This document shows, in pieces, positions 1 to 11,600 of a stretch of DNA of 64,000 nt. Below the pieces are notes generated by a model. It saw nothing but the letters and a program-made list of their open reading frames with translations, did no database searches and was not told the origin of the DNA. Positions within the stretch are counted from its first letter, which is position 1. Each line of letters opens with the position of its first letter. Position numbers and translations under genes: made by a program. Origin of the DNA: Avena insularis (taxonomy: Eukaryota; Streptophyta; Magnoliopsida; Poales; Poaceae); assembly GCA_023614405.1 (NCBI GenBank), contig CM042689.1, forward strand, positions 274,791,533 to 274,855,532, written 5' to 3'.

Positions 1-2352
1 CAATCATCCTCGCACTGCCGTAGACAGAGAGCACTCCGGCGACCAATCCCGGTGAGCCCCGTGCGCCCCTCTCCCTCTGGTTCATACGAGCCGCTTCACA
101 ACTTCCTTGCGCACCTTCTGACCCAACTGGTTCGTCCTGTACTGCCCCAGGTCGTCGACTGCGTCAAATGCTGCAAGCTCCCGACGACATCCTCAACTCC
201 GGCGATCAAATTCGGTGAGCTCCTTGTTCCCCTTCGCCTCTGTTTCACACAAACACGTTCGCCGTAGTCTTGTGCGTCTCTTGATGCCGTTTGTGCGTGC
301 TAGGGTGACCAGGAGCGTCGCCAACGTCGTCGTCCACCCAAGCCCGACGCCGCCAAAGAACTCCGACGGATGCGGCCGTGTCCGCGCCCTTGCCAAGCCG
401 TCGCCAGTTGAGCATCGATGCATCGCCACGGTTCGTAAGCGCCTCGACGACCCTAGAACCCCAGAGCGCCGCTGGCCGTAGGCGAAAGCACGCCGCCGCC
501 AGACTATGGTCGTTTGATCTAGGACCGTTGGATCTGGATCTAGCGCGTGAAATTAGATCACTTAACGAAGCAGTATAGGTAGATCTGGGCCGTGCAGATT
601 AAGTGGATCTAACGGCTCACAGACGCGATCCTGAGCGAAACGGTACCGGCCAATCAGATTAAGACGCGTGGCAGATGTTTATATTTAAAAACAGGATTTG
701 AATATATTAGATGTTTGAATTTGTTTTAGCTATAACTTTTGATCCCCACGTTAGAATTTGACAAATTTTATATCAATGGAATCAGGAGAACAAGCCCTTT
801 CTAAATATGCAATGTGTTTAATGTTTTGCTTCTGTTAAAATGGTTTTATTTACAGAAACATGTGTAGGGCTAATTTGAGTATATGAATTGTTTAAGAAAT
901 GATTTAAGGTTTAAATGATTGTTGTTTGGCAAGTTTTGAACTTGTTTATGAACCAGTACTGTACACTTGCTCTGTTGAGTTTTAAAAATCATCACATATC
1001 ATATTGCATGCATTCATATATTTTTGTTTGTATATGTTTTGTATGTGATTTGTGGCTATGATTCTTTGTGTAGATTTTGGTGCTAGTGATTGTGATTGTG
1101 AGGAGTGTAGCTACTCTCCAAACTACCAAGGCAAGTGGTGCTTCATGAATATTTTTATCCCTATGTTTTCTACTAAGCATTAGAAATATTTTGCTAGTCT
1201 TGCATGCTATATTTTGCTTATATGCCATGTTGGGAAATCCTAGTAGTTGTAGAATTGCTAGAAATTTCTAAGTTAAGATGCTTATCTATGCCATGCTTAG
1301 CCTAGCTAGTAGCAACCAAGGGTTGGTGAAATATACATGCTATGATGAAAATATTTCTAAGTCTTTGGACTTGTGTTTTGCCTAATAAAACAACTAAGTA
1401 AATGAAACACCTGGGTGGAATGGAAGGAATGGTTTATGTTGAGTGGTTACACAAGGCCCATTTCTATGGTTTACCTTGTGTATCTCACTTGTGGAAAGCC
1501 ACCCAGGAACAAAGAGATTTTAGAGGCCAAATGTTAAGAAGCTTCTAGTGCAGCCACTTGGCAATATGGGCTCTGCCTGGATCACATAGGTTGCTAGAAC
1601 TTAGCCATTTGGACATATGGTGGTAGTGGGAATGATAGGTTGGAGCGCGTCCATTTGGTTTAAGGGAAGGCTTCTGAAAGGTCCTGTCTTGGTGAAAATC
1701 AAGTCTGGTGGGGAAAGTGCACAACCTCTGCAGATGGAAGAATCTAAGTACTTAGCCATGTCCCTGGAAAAGGACAACTTGAGCATCAAGACATGGAAGC
1801 TATCAAGAATCTCCTCATCCCAATTTCTAAGTAAAAACTTGTGGGTGAACAAGGGTGAAGGACGTCAATGTCTATTAGTGGTTCCTTGGGAAAAGTTTTG
1901 ACAAAGAAAAACTTAGTGATTTCAACTAATAGGCAAAACCTATTTTGAGCAAAGCAAGCCAAGCTACACTTAGTCAAATTGCATATAGAATCTAGTCCAC
2001 CTAAATTATACTAAGGTATCACTTGCCAATACTATTCCAATGTATTGACCCACTGTGGCCGTAACTTGTGATGTTGCAGGTTACTCTGATGAGGATCAGG
2101 AGTCATGAGTCTACACTCAACATGTTTGCTTGTGGCACATGAAGATGAAGACTTTTATTTATTTACTTATTCAAACTCTTGTACTAGGCCTGTGGCCTTG
2201 GAGTTGTAAAGACTATGTTTATCTCTGGAATGACTGTAATAATGACCTTTGTTTCTGTGTACTTCATCTTAAACTGTGGATGCTAGCAATGATCCATGGA
2301 CTAGCATTGCAATCACAGGGATCCTTTTCCTTTATAAAGGAGGGATCTTACA
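1..2352 (+). repeat. 5' LTR of the Tekay-like element (3' part only)
   Basis: Base 1 aligns with 9532 in the 3' LTR, and similarity continues to the end GGGATCTTACA, so roughly the first 830 bp of this LTR lie outside the window. The first 600 bp are GC-rich and the rest AT-rich. Differences between the copies are scattered substitutions plus small indels near 130-180 and 380-510. Short open frames inside it (for example 215-481) are not conserved between the two LTRs and are not called as genes. Confidence 0.93.
52..441 (+). promoter_or_regulatory. Splice-donor-like sites in the GC-rich LTR leader
   Basis: Three donor-like sites lie in the transcribed GC-rich leader: GGTGAGC with GT at 52, CGGTGAGC with GT at 215, and CGTAAGC with GT at 435. 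The third reads CTGGTAAGC in the 3' LTR (GT at 9971), an even better match to the donor consensus. Downstream sequence is AT-rich like a plant intron until the acceptor-like sites directly before each ORF (2492, 3196, 4229). This is inference from sequence only. Confidence 0.4.
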
Positions 2353-2354
2353 GA

Positions 2355-2366
2355 TGGTATCAGAGC
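2355..2366 (+). other. Primer binding site (tRNA-iMet)
   Basis: TGGTATCAGAGC, complementary to the 3' end of plant initiator methionine tRNA, starts two bases after the 5' LTR end. It primes minus-strand DNA synthesis. Confidence 0.95.
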
Positions 2367-2492
2367 ACTGTGTTGCCTATAGGATTATGACCCTAGGATT
2401 GGAAACCACTAAGGAGAAATTTTCAACAACTTCTACACTTGTCTATTCTTCTCGTAAACTTTTCTAATCTTCTTTCTCATCTCTATTTGTAG

Positions 2493-2999
2493 ATGAACTC
2501 CATCAACGAATCCGTAAGGAAGGGACCACTCATGACAATGACTTTGGAGTGTGAGAAAGAATTCCCCAAGGCTCTCAAGGACCTCATGGTTGCAATGGAA
2601 ATACATGGTGCAGCTGTGTACAAAGGTTTTCCTATGATGGATGAAGGAGTTGAGTACTGGTGGGTGCAACTTCACTTGTATAAAAACAAGGAAGACAACC
2701 ACAAGGAATCAGGATTCTGCATGTTCACCAATTCAGTGGTGCACACTACATTCTTTGATTCAGCAAGGGATGCAGCTTGGAGGACCATCAAAGAACTTGG
2801 TGATAGAGTCAAGTGCAGAATGCTCAACCTCCAAAATGACCTAAAGGAAGAGAAGAAACATACCCAAGAGTTGGAGGCTACCAACCAAACCCTAAGAGGA
2901 GACATTATAGACTTAGTGATGGAGTCATGTGAGAAAGATAGACTGATTGCTTCTAGAAACATTATGTTAGCCAACAGATCCAGTGAGATAGGATTGTAA
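2493..2999 (+). CDS. Extra ORF 1 upstream of gag (coiled-coil protein)
   Basis: An intact 168-codon ORF lies between the primer site and gag, where most chromoviruses have no gene. Extra ORFs of this kind are known in some plant Ty3/gypsy lineages; their function is not established. The N-terminal half has a hydrophobic strand-like segment with Trp-Trp-Val (around residues 55-60), then a Phe-rich strand, then a helix with Ala-Arg-Asp-Ala-Ala-Trp (about residues 92-105). That layout loosely recalls a double-stranded-RNA-binding fold. The rest (about 110-150) is a charged Leu/Glu/Lys coiled coil. The ATG directly follows a pyrimidine-rich stretch ending TTTGTAG, like a 3' splice site, which favours this start. 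Whether it is translated cannot be told from sequence. Confidence 0.65.
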   Translation: MNSINESVRKGPLMTMTLECEKEFPKALKDLMVAMEIHGAAVYKGFPMMDEGVEYWWVQLHLYKNKEDNHKESGFCMFTNSVVHTTFFDSARDAAWRTIKELGDRVKCRMLNLQNDLKEEKKHTQELEATNQTLRGDIIDLVMESCEKDRLIASRNIMLANRSSEIGL

Positions 3000-3196
3000 A
3001 CGTACTTCGTTAGTTGGACCACCACTTATCACCTTATTTTCCAAATGTTGCTTAAAATAAGTTGAACCTTGGTTGTTGTAATGGATCCATGTATGCCATG
3101 ACTTGTGTGTTTGATTTCCAAGGATATGTATGTGATGTTTTTCCTTGTGTTTTATCTTAATTTGTGTTGTTCTAACTTTTTCTATCTTATAAATAG

Positions 3197-4006
3197 ATGC
3201 CTAATGTTACCATCAGCACTGTTGAGGAGTTACAGGGAACTCGCTTTGGTCCTCGTATTGTTGAGCTCACTACTTTGCTCAATCTCCCTCTTCCTACCAT
3301 CATGGTGCTTCCCCTAACCAAGTTTGAGAGGAAAGACCTTTGGGGTTTCAAGGTCAATCAGCCCGGACGCCAGACTGAGCCTACCACGGAGGCTATCATC
3401 TTCAAGCTCATGCACGATGACAAGGAGAGAGGCCTTGAGGTAGTCATGCAGGATCTGATAGGACGTCTGCTAGGGAGACACTCTCGACAGGTTAGAGGTA
3501 ATCACTTTCACGTCTTCGGTAGACGTGATAAGGATGGAGAGTCCATCGACTTCGAGGACACTTCGAGGGAGACAGCGGAGCCGATTCGCCTATACCTCCA
3601 GGAATTAGAGGCTCTCATTAGGCACGTGGACTCTGATAGGACCAACGTCATTCTCAACAATGACGAACTCCAGGTCCAGGTTCGCGAGAAGGACAAGCTC
3701 TTCGCGGAGAAAGATGAGATAGTCAAGGAGATGGAGGCAAAGTTCGAGAGCTAGGACAGAAAGTTCAAGAGTCAGGAGAAGCGAGTCCAGGATAGGAACA
3801 AGAGGATTCGGGACATGACTGAAGAACTGCAGGCCAAGGACTTCGAGCTCGAGCATCAGCAGACGGTGATTGAGAGGCTTCGTTATCAGAAGAGGGCTCT
3901 CAAAGCCAAAATAGAGACCTTGACCGCCAACGTCGAGGAATACAAGACCGCAATGGAGAATGCAGGTCTTACCTTTGTTGAGGAGGAGGTTGATGCCGAG
4001 GAGTAG
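3197..4006 (+). pseudogene. Extra ORF 2 upstream of gag (coiled-coil protein, one stop)
   Basis: A reading frame of 269 codons is open except for a TAG at 3752-3754, codon 186. A CAG at that place would explain it by one C-to-T change. Residues 1-130 look globular, with a Trp-Gly-Phe strand segment and a helix Gly-Leu-Glu-Val-Val-Met-Gln-Asp followed by Arg-His; residues 130-260 are strongly charged heptad-rich coiled coil. The order (strands, helix, coiled coil) matches extra ORF 1, so the two may be ancient duplicates. The ATG follows a pyrimidine-rich tract ending in AAATAG. It ends 224 bp before the gag ATG. The product is unknown; it could be a co-factor of Gag. Confidence 0.6.
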
Positions 4007-4229
4007 ATTTGACTACTCATTTATCATTTATTTATCATACTTTATTTGTGTCACAATGACCATCCAACATGTGGATGGCTTGTTATTGGTGTGTTTACTT
4101 TGCAAACTTGTCGTTTTCGTTGTTGAACTATTATTATTGTGATGCATGTTTTGTGATTGTTTATGTGATGTATTGTGCATGAAAGCATCTATGGGTATCT
4201 CATTCTTATCTCTATTGAACAAACCACAG

Positions 4230-5740
4230 ATGCCTCCTCGTCGTGCCAATCCCAACCCCAACAACAACAACATCACTCCAGAAATGCAGCAAATGATGAC
4301 AACTCAGACTCAGCTGATGCAAATGATGACGACGTTCATCCAGAACCAAAACAACAACAACAACAACAATAACAACAATAACAATAACAACAACAACAAC
4401 CCACCGGGTTTTGACATGCTTATCAGGTTCTTGAGATTGAGGCCAGCAAAGTTCTCAGGAACAACTGATCCCATGGTGGCCAATGATTGTCTACGCTCTG
4501 TGAACAGGGACTTGGTAACTATAAGACTGATGCGTAAAAAGGTCGATTTGCAAAGACATTTGCTGGAAGGACCAGCCGCCACTTGGTGGGATAACTTCCA
4601 GATCACCACTCCCATAAAAGATGTGACATGGGCTATATTTTAGGATGGCTTTTGTACTGCTCATATCTCATCTGGAGTGATGAGTCTGAAGAAGAAAGAA
4701 TTCCATAACTTGAAGCAGCACCACCGTAGCGTGGCAGAATATATTGAGGAGTTCAACAATCTGGCGCGTTATGCACTGGATGAAGTTGACATTGATGCTA
4801 AGAGGAAGGAAAAGTTCCTTGAAGGGCTGAATGATGAACTGAACTTGCAGCTATCAGTGTCCTATGTTCCCACTTATCAGTCTCTCTATGATAAGGCTGC
4901 TATTTTGGAGAACAAAATGAAGCAAGTTGAAAGCAGGAAGATAAAGCACTCTGACAAGCACAGCTCGGGATCGTCTCACAAACGTTCCCATTACGATGAC
5001 AGTGGAAGCTCAGGATCCCACAAGCATGGGAAATTCAACAAGCACCACAACCACAACCATCATGACAACAAGCATCACCGTAATCATGACAATGACAAGT
5101 ACAAGAACCACAAGGGTGGATATAAGAGCCACCACAATGGTAGTGGAAGTGGCAGTGGAAGCCAACCTGTCAAGAAGGACATTAGTCAGGTTGAATGCTT
5201 CAAGTGCAAGAAGATGGGGCATTATGCAAATGAATGCCCAGAAAAGAAAGTTGAAGGACCCAACAAGCCCAACCCTTTTCAGAAGGGACAAGTGAACCAC
5301 ATTAATGTGGAGGAAATTTATGAGGAGCCTGATGCTGTTGCTGGTAAGTTCAGACTCAATTCTATTCCAGCATTTGTTCTTTTTGATACTGGAGCATCGC
5401 ATTCATTCATATCAAAAGCATTTGTTGATAGAAATGGGTTTCCAACTGAAAACATTGGCTGTCCAATAAAAGTTAGTTCTCCAGGTGGAGATATGATAGT
5501 AAGTCTTGGATGCCGGGATCTAGTAATAGAGTTTGGAAAGCATAAGTTTCCAGTGAGTCTGATAATCCTAGATTCCCAAGGACTGGACGTAATATTGGGA
5601 ATGGATTGGATGGCTAAGTATGAAGGAGTACTAGATTGTGCTAATCGTACTGTTGCACTCACAACCCGAGAAAGGAAACGGATTAAATTCAAGTCTAACT
5701 TTGAATCAAAAGGGAGTAAGCTAAATTCTCTTAAGGGGGT
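4230..5740 (+). pseudogene. gag: gag-protease region of the Tekay-like element
   Basis: Gag packages the element RNA; the protease cuts the polyprotein. The frame opens at ATG 4230, directly after an acceptor-like ACCACAG, and is interrupted by one in-frame TAG at 4641-4643. It resumes in the same frame to 6047. Order: Asn-rich tract (about 4348-4400), gag capsid-like domain with Trp-Trp-Asp (near 4590), a His/Asn/Lys-rich linker (about 5017-5165), a CCHC zinc knuckle Cys-Phe-Lys-Cys...His...Cys (5193-5242), and a retropepsin active site Phe-Asp-Thr-Gly-Ala-Ser (about 5382-5400). The protein upstream of the stop is short, so this copy cannot make full Gag without readthrough. Confidence 0.9.
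4348..4400 (+). repeat. CAA/AAC trinucleotide repeat encoding poly-Asn
   Basis: A run of AAC and AAT codons gives an almost pure Asn tract near the Gag N-terminus. Being in frame, length change here would not break the ORF. Confidence 0.85.
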
Positions 5741-7092
5741 TAGCATAGACAGTGTGCCAATTGTGAGTGAGTATCCGGATGTGTTTCCGGAAGAATTGCC
5801 GGGAATGCCACCAGATAGAGATGTGGAGTTTCTTATTGATTTGCTACCAGGATCTGGACCAATAGCAAAGAGACCGTACAAGATGTCAGTTGATGAACTG
5901 AAAGAACTCAAGAAACAACTTGGAGAACAGTTGCAGAAAGGATTTATTCAACCAAGTTCTTCATCTTGGGGAGCACCAGTTTTGTTTGTGGAGAAGGAAG
6001 ATAGAAGTCAAAGGTTATGCATAGATACCGTTCACTCAATGAGGTGACAATCAAGAACAAATACCCTTTGCCCAGAATGAATGACTTGTTTGATCAGTTA
6101 GAAGGAGCTTGTGTGTTCTCAAAGATTGATCTCCGGTCAGGTTATTTCCAACTCAAGATAAGGGAACAAGACATACCTAAGACAACTTTCACCACAAGGT
6201 ATGGATTGTATGAGTATACCGTGATGCCATTTGGTTTGACCAATGCTCCAGCATACTTTATGAATATGATGAACAAGGTGTTCATGGAATTCCTTGATAA
6301 GTTTGTTGTCGTTTTCATCGATGACATTTTAGTCTACTCCAAGAGCAAAGAAGAACATGAAGGACATTTGCGATTGATACTTGAGAAGCTTAGAGAGCAT
6401 AAACTGTATGCCAAATTCAGCAAGTGTGAATTCTGGCTAAACGAAGTTGGATTTCTTGGACACGTTGTGTCAGGAGATGGTGTAGCAGTTGATCCTGCTA
6501 AAGTTTCAGCTGTAACTGAATGGGAATCTCCCAAGTCAGTGAAAGAAGTTCGTAGTTTCCTTGGCTTAGCAGGTTACTACAGAAGTTTCATTGAGAATTT
6601 CTCCAAGGTAGCTAAGCCTATGACAGAATTGCTAAAGAAAGACAAGAAATTTGCTTGGTCTGAAGGTTGTGAACTCAGTTTTCAAGAATTGAAGAAGAGA
6701 CTTGTGACAACACCAGTCTTATGTCTGCCAGATTTGGAGAAGGATTTCCAAGTATATTGTGATGCATCTAATCATGGTTTGGGTGCAGTACTTATGCAAG
6801 ACGGGAAAGTTGTGGCTTATACCTCGAGACAACTCAAAACTCATGAAGTGAACTACCCTACTCATGATTTGGAGTTAGCCTCTGTTGTCCATGCACACAA
6901 AACATGGAGACATTATCTTTTGGGAAAGCGTTGTGAAGTATTCACAGATCACAAGAGTTTGAAGTATATCTTCACCCAGAAAGAAATTAATATGAGACAA
7001 AGAAGATGGCTAGAACTCATCAAGGACTATGACTTAAGTTTGCAATACCATCCCGGTAAAGCAAATGTTGTAGCGGATGCTTTAAGCCGTAA
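5741..7092 (+). pseudogene. pol: Reverse transcriptase and RNase H of the Tekay-like element
   Basis: RT copies the element RNA into DNA and RNase H removes the template. Visible are the N-terminal RT segment before 6010, the Met-Pro-Phe-Gly-Leu motif (about 6224-6240), and the catalytic Phe-Ile-Asp-Asp block (about 6313-6335). RNase H begins near Tyr-Cys-Asp-Ala-Ser (6755-6770) and ends with the usual Ala-Asp-Ala-Leu-Ser-Arg. The frame shifts near 6024: the upstream frame stops at 6047 while the downstream one opens at 6017, consistent with loss of one T in the Ile-Asp-Tyr-Arg motif. The rest of the domain is open and its catalytic aspartates are intact. Confidence 0.92.
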
Positions 7093-8684
7093 GGTTTTTG
7101 TGAATGGCCTTACCAATGGAGAATTGCCCGATGATTTGTGCGCCCAATTTAGAGATCTCGGATTGGAGATTGTGCCTGAAGGACATCTCATGTCTTTGGA
7201 TGTTCAACCCACTTTGTTGGACAAGATCAAAGAAGCCCATAAGACTGATAGTGAAATTGAAGAAATTAAGGAAAAGATTGGCAAAGGAAAAGCCAAAGGA
7301 TTCCATGAAGACGAACAGGGTACTTTATGGCATGGGAAACGTATCTGTGTTCCACAAGATCCGGAGCTTCGGAAACTGATTTTGCAAGAAGCACACAACT
7401 CACCGTATTCCATTCATCCAGGTAACACCAAAATGTACATGGATATGAAGGAAAGATTTTGGTGGAATAATCTCAAGAAGGACATCGCCGAACATATTGC
7501 TTTGTGTGATGTGTGTAGTAGAGTGAAGGCGGAACATCAGAAACCAGCAGGTTTGCTTCAACCACTACCTATTCCTGATTGGAAGTGGGACAAGATTGGT
7601 ATGGATTTCATTACCGGATTACCAAGGACCCGGTCAGGATATGATTCTATCTGGGTAGTAGTGGATCGCCTAACTAAAGTGGCTCATTTCATACCCGTGA
7701 AGACAACCTATACAAGTGCTAAGTTGGCCAAAATCTATATGAGTAGAATTGTATGTCTACATGGAGTGCCCAAGAGTATTGTGTCTGATAGGGAACTCAA
7801 TTCACTTCCCATTTTGGAGACAGCTACATGAGTCATTGGGAACGAGGTTGGAATTCATCGCTTTTCATCCTCAAACTGATGGACAAACAGAAAGGACTAA
7901 TCAGATTCTTGAAGATATGTTGAGGGCATGTGCCCTAGACTATGGAGCCACTTGGGATGAAAGTCTGCCTTACGCAGAATTTTCTTATAACAACAGCTAT
8001 CAAGCCAGCATTGAGATGGCACCATTTGAGTTTCTCTACGGGAGAAAGTGTACCACCCCATTATTATGGAATGGTGTGGGAGAAAGAAGTTTGTTCGGAC
8101 CAGAACTTATCAAAGAAGCCGAAGAGAAGGTCAAGTTGGTTAAGGACAGATTGAAGATAGCACAGTCCCGACAGAAAAGCTATGCAGATCCTAAGCGTAG
8201 AGAAGTCACCTACGAAGTTGGTGATAGAGCTTATCTTAGAGTGTCACCACTTCGGGGAGTGAAGAGGTTCGGAGTCAAAGGAAAGTTGGCCCCAAGATAT
8301 GTTGGACCATTCAAGATTCTGAGTCGTAAAGGAGAAGTTGCTTATGAAATTGAATTGCCAGAATCTTTGTCAGCTGTCCATAATGTGTTTCATGTGAGTC
8401 AGCTTAAGAAATGTCATCCAGAAATGGAAGAAACTTCTTTGAAGGATACTATACCTTTGGAGGAGGTACAATTGGAAAGTGATCTCACTTATGAGGAGAA
8501 GCCTATCAAGATTCTTGAGACTTCAGAAAGAGTAACACGGACTAAGACTATCAAGTTTTGCAAAGTTCAGTGGAACCATCATTCCGAAGAGGAAGCAACT
8601 TGGGAAAGAGAAGATGATCTTCGAAAAGACCACCCTCACCTATTTGCTAGCCAATCCGAATCTCGAGGGCGAGATTCACCTTAA
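7093..8684 (+). pseudogene. pol: Integrase with C-terminal chromodomain
   Basis: Integrase inserts the cDNA; the chromodomain is thought to steer chromoviruses to particular chromatin. The zinc-binding His...His...Cys-x2-Cys lies at about 7390-7520. The catalytic core starts with Met-Asp-Phe-Ile (about 7601) and its Glu lies in the Thr-Asp-Gly-Gln-Thr-Glu block (about 7877-7893). A frameshift near 7792 (run of G beside GATAGGG) ends the upstream frame at 7831; the downstream frame is open to the stop at 8684. The last 60 residues hold the chromodomain, with aromatic Trp in Val-Gln-Trp and Ala-Thr-Trp-Glu. The stop is 12 bp from the end of the PPT. Confidence 0.92.
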
Positions 8685-8690
8685 GGGGGT
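8681..8690 (+). other. Polypurine tract
   Basis: TTAAGGGGGT lies just 6 bp before the 3' LTR start, the expected place for the plus-strand primer. Confidence 0.85.
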
Positions 8691-8696
8691 TAGATT

Positions 8697-11600
8697 TGTA
8701 ACATCCCTAAAATCATGTTTCAAACTCATGCATATCATCCATGCATCCATGATCATATAAGTTTCATTTCAAACAAATCATTTCAAAATAGAAGCATATA
8801 TGCTTATTATTTCATGTAAGTTTGCTCTAGCCTTAGTGCTATCTTCCAATGAGAAGAGTACTTATTTTGTTCAGTAAGGTTGGAATTCAAACTTAGGCAC
8901 CATCAAAAGTTTGAATAAAGTTTCAAAAACAAAATAAGTAAATAAAACCAACATTATGCCTATTGTATATATCACATAAAGGCTTGGTTTTATTTTTATT
9001 TTCATTTGATCAAAGTGTTTTGATTAAATAGTAGTGTTTGTCACACATTTGAGTGCAAGGTTTGTAGTATAAAAACCTAGAGAAGATTTGAATTCAAACT
9101 CATTTGATTTGGATTTGAAAATCATTTCAGAAAATCAAAACAGAAAAAGAAAAGGAGAAAAGAAAATGGAAAAAGGCCAGCGCCACCTACCTGGCCCAAC
9201 TACGAATCCAGCCTAGTTAGCCCACCCGGGTTCCCCCTCTCTCTCTCTCACTCGCGGACGAACCCACTGAGTGACTGACGCCAGGACCCTACCCCCTCTC
9301 TGTTTCACTCGCTGACTGGTGGACCTCGCCATCTCACCCTCATCTTCCCCAAATCGCGCCCACGACCACGTCGCCGGCCGTTTCCTCCGCCCTTCACTGC
9401 CGCGTTGATTCCTCGCTTAAATTCCCTTGATTCCGCGCGTGATCCTCGCCCCCGCTCTGGCTATAAGACCACCTCCCCCTCGCGGCCATTTCCCCCGACA
9501 AAGCCAGACAGAAACGCCCCCAGGCTGCCCGCAATCATCCTCGCACCACCGCAGACAGAGAGCACTCCGACGACCAATCCCGGTGAGCCCCGTGCGCCCC
9601 TCTCCCTCTGGTTCATACGAGCCGCTTCACAACTTCCTTGCGCACCTTCTGACCCACCGGTTCGCCCCAGACGCTTGTGTCGTCGACCGTCCAAACGCTG
9701 CAAGCTCCCGACGACATCCTCAACTCCGGCGATCAAATTCGGTGAGCTCCTTGTTCCCCTTCGCCTCTGTTTCACACAAACACGTTCGCCGTAGTCTTGT
9801 GCATCTCCTGATGCCGTTTGTGCATGCTAGGGTGACCAGGAGCGTCCCTAACGTCGTCGTCCACCCAAGCCCGACGCCGCCAGCAACTCCGACGAGCCCG
9901 TGCAGCCGTGTCCGTGCGCCCCTTGCCAAGCCGTCGCCAGGTTGAGCATCAGTGCATCGCCATGGTTCTGGTAAGCGCCTCTGACGACCCTAGAACCCCC
10001 TGTAGCACCGCGCCGCCGTAGGCCGAGCACGCCGCCAGTAGCCACCGCCAGCGCCGCCCAGCTATGGTCGTTTGATCTAGGACCGTTGTATCTGGATCCA
10101 GCGCGTGAAATTAGATCACTTAACGAAGCGGTATAGGTAGATCTGGGCCGTGCAGATTAAGTGGATCTAACGGCTCACGGACGCGATCCTGAGCGAAACG
10201 GTACCGGCCAATCAGATTAAGACGCGTGGCAGCTGTTTAGATTTAAAAACAGGATTTGAATCTATTAGATGTTTGAATTTGTTTTAGCTATAACTTTTGA
10301 TCCCCACGTTAGAATTTGACAAATTTTATATCAATGGAATCAGGAGAACAAGCCCTTTCTAAATGTGCAATGTTTTTAATATTTTGCTTCTGTTACAATG
10401 GTTTTATTTACAGAAACATGTGTAGGGCTAATTTGAGTATATGAATTGTTTAAGAAATGATTTAAGGTTTAAATGATTGTTGTTTGGCAAGTTTTGAACT
10501 TGTTTATGAACCAGTACTGTACACTTGCTCTGTTGAGTTTTAAAAATCATCACATATCATATTGCATGCATTCATATATTTTTGTTTGTATATGTTTTGT
10601 ATGTGATTTGTGGCTATGATTCTTTGTGTAGATTTTGGTGCTAGTGATTGTGATTGTGAGGAGTGTAGCTACTCTCCAAACTACCAAGGCAAGTGGTGCT
10701 TCATGAATATTTTTATCCCTATGTTTTCTACTAAGCATTAGAAATATTTTGCTAGTCTTGCATGCTATATTTTGCTTATATGCCATGTTGGGAAATCCTA
10801 GTAGTTGTAGAATTGCTAGAAATTTCTAAGTTAAGATGCTTATCTATGCCATGATTAGCCTAGCTAGTAGCAACCAAGGGTTGGTGAAATATACATGCTA
10901 TGATGAAAATATTTCTAAGTCTTTGGACTTGTGTTTTGCCTAATAAAACAACTAAGTAAATGAAACACCTGGGTGGAATGGAAGGAATGGTTTATGTTGA
11001 GTGGTTACACAAGGCCCATTTCTATGGTTTACCTTGTGTATCTCACTTGTGGAAAGCCACCCAGGAACAAAGAGATTTTAGAGGCCAAATGTTAAGAAAC
11101 TTCTAGTGCAGCCACTTGGCAATATGGGCTCTGCCTGGATCACATAGGTTGCTAGAACTTAGCCATTTGGACATATGGTGGTAGTGGGAATGATAGGTTG
11201 GAGCGCGTCCATTTGGTCTAAGGGAAGGCTTCTGAAAGGTCCTGTCTTGGTGAAAATCAAGTCTGGTGGGGAAAGTGCACAACCTCTGCAGATGGAAAAA
11301 TCTAAGTACTTAGCCATGTCCCTGGAAAAGGACAACTTGAGCATCAAGACATGGAAGCTATCAAGAATCTCCTCATCCCAATTTCTAAGTAAAAACTTGT
11401 GGGTGAACAAGGGTGAAGGACCTCAATGTCTATTGGTGGTTCCTTGGGAAACGTTTTGACAAAGAAAAACTTAGTGATTTCAACTAATAGGCAAAACCTA
11501 TTTTGAGCAAAGCAAGCCAAGCTACACTTAGCCAAATTGCATATAGAATCTAGTCCACCTAAATTATACTAAGGTATCACTTGCTAATACTATTCCAATG

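Noticed and set aside
1601..1901. Overlapping ORFs on both strands within the 5' LTR (repeated at 11159-11459)
   Set aside because: Conserved only because LTRs are copies; no domain and located in U5/leader-type sequence.
2355..2366. tRNA-like match to initiator Met tRNA
   Set aside because: Only the 12-nt primer binding site; no cloverleaf around it. The same holds at 12209, 21328 and 57725.
5318..5911. 197-codon ORF antisense to the protease/RT start
   Set aside because: Shadow of the pol coding frame on the other strand.
9427..9945. 172-codon ORF in the 3' LTR of the Tekay-like element
   Set aside because: The 5' LTR copy has frame-breaking indels relative to it and no domain is seen; it is leader sequence.
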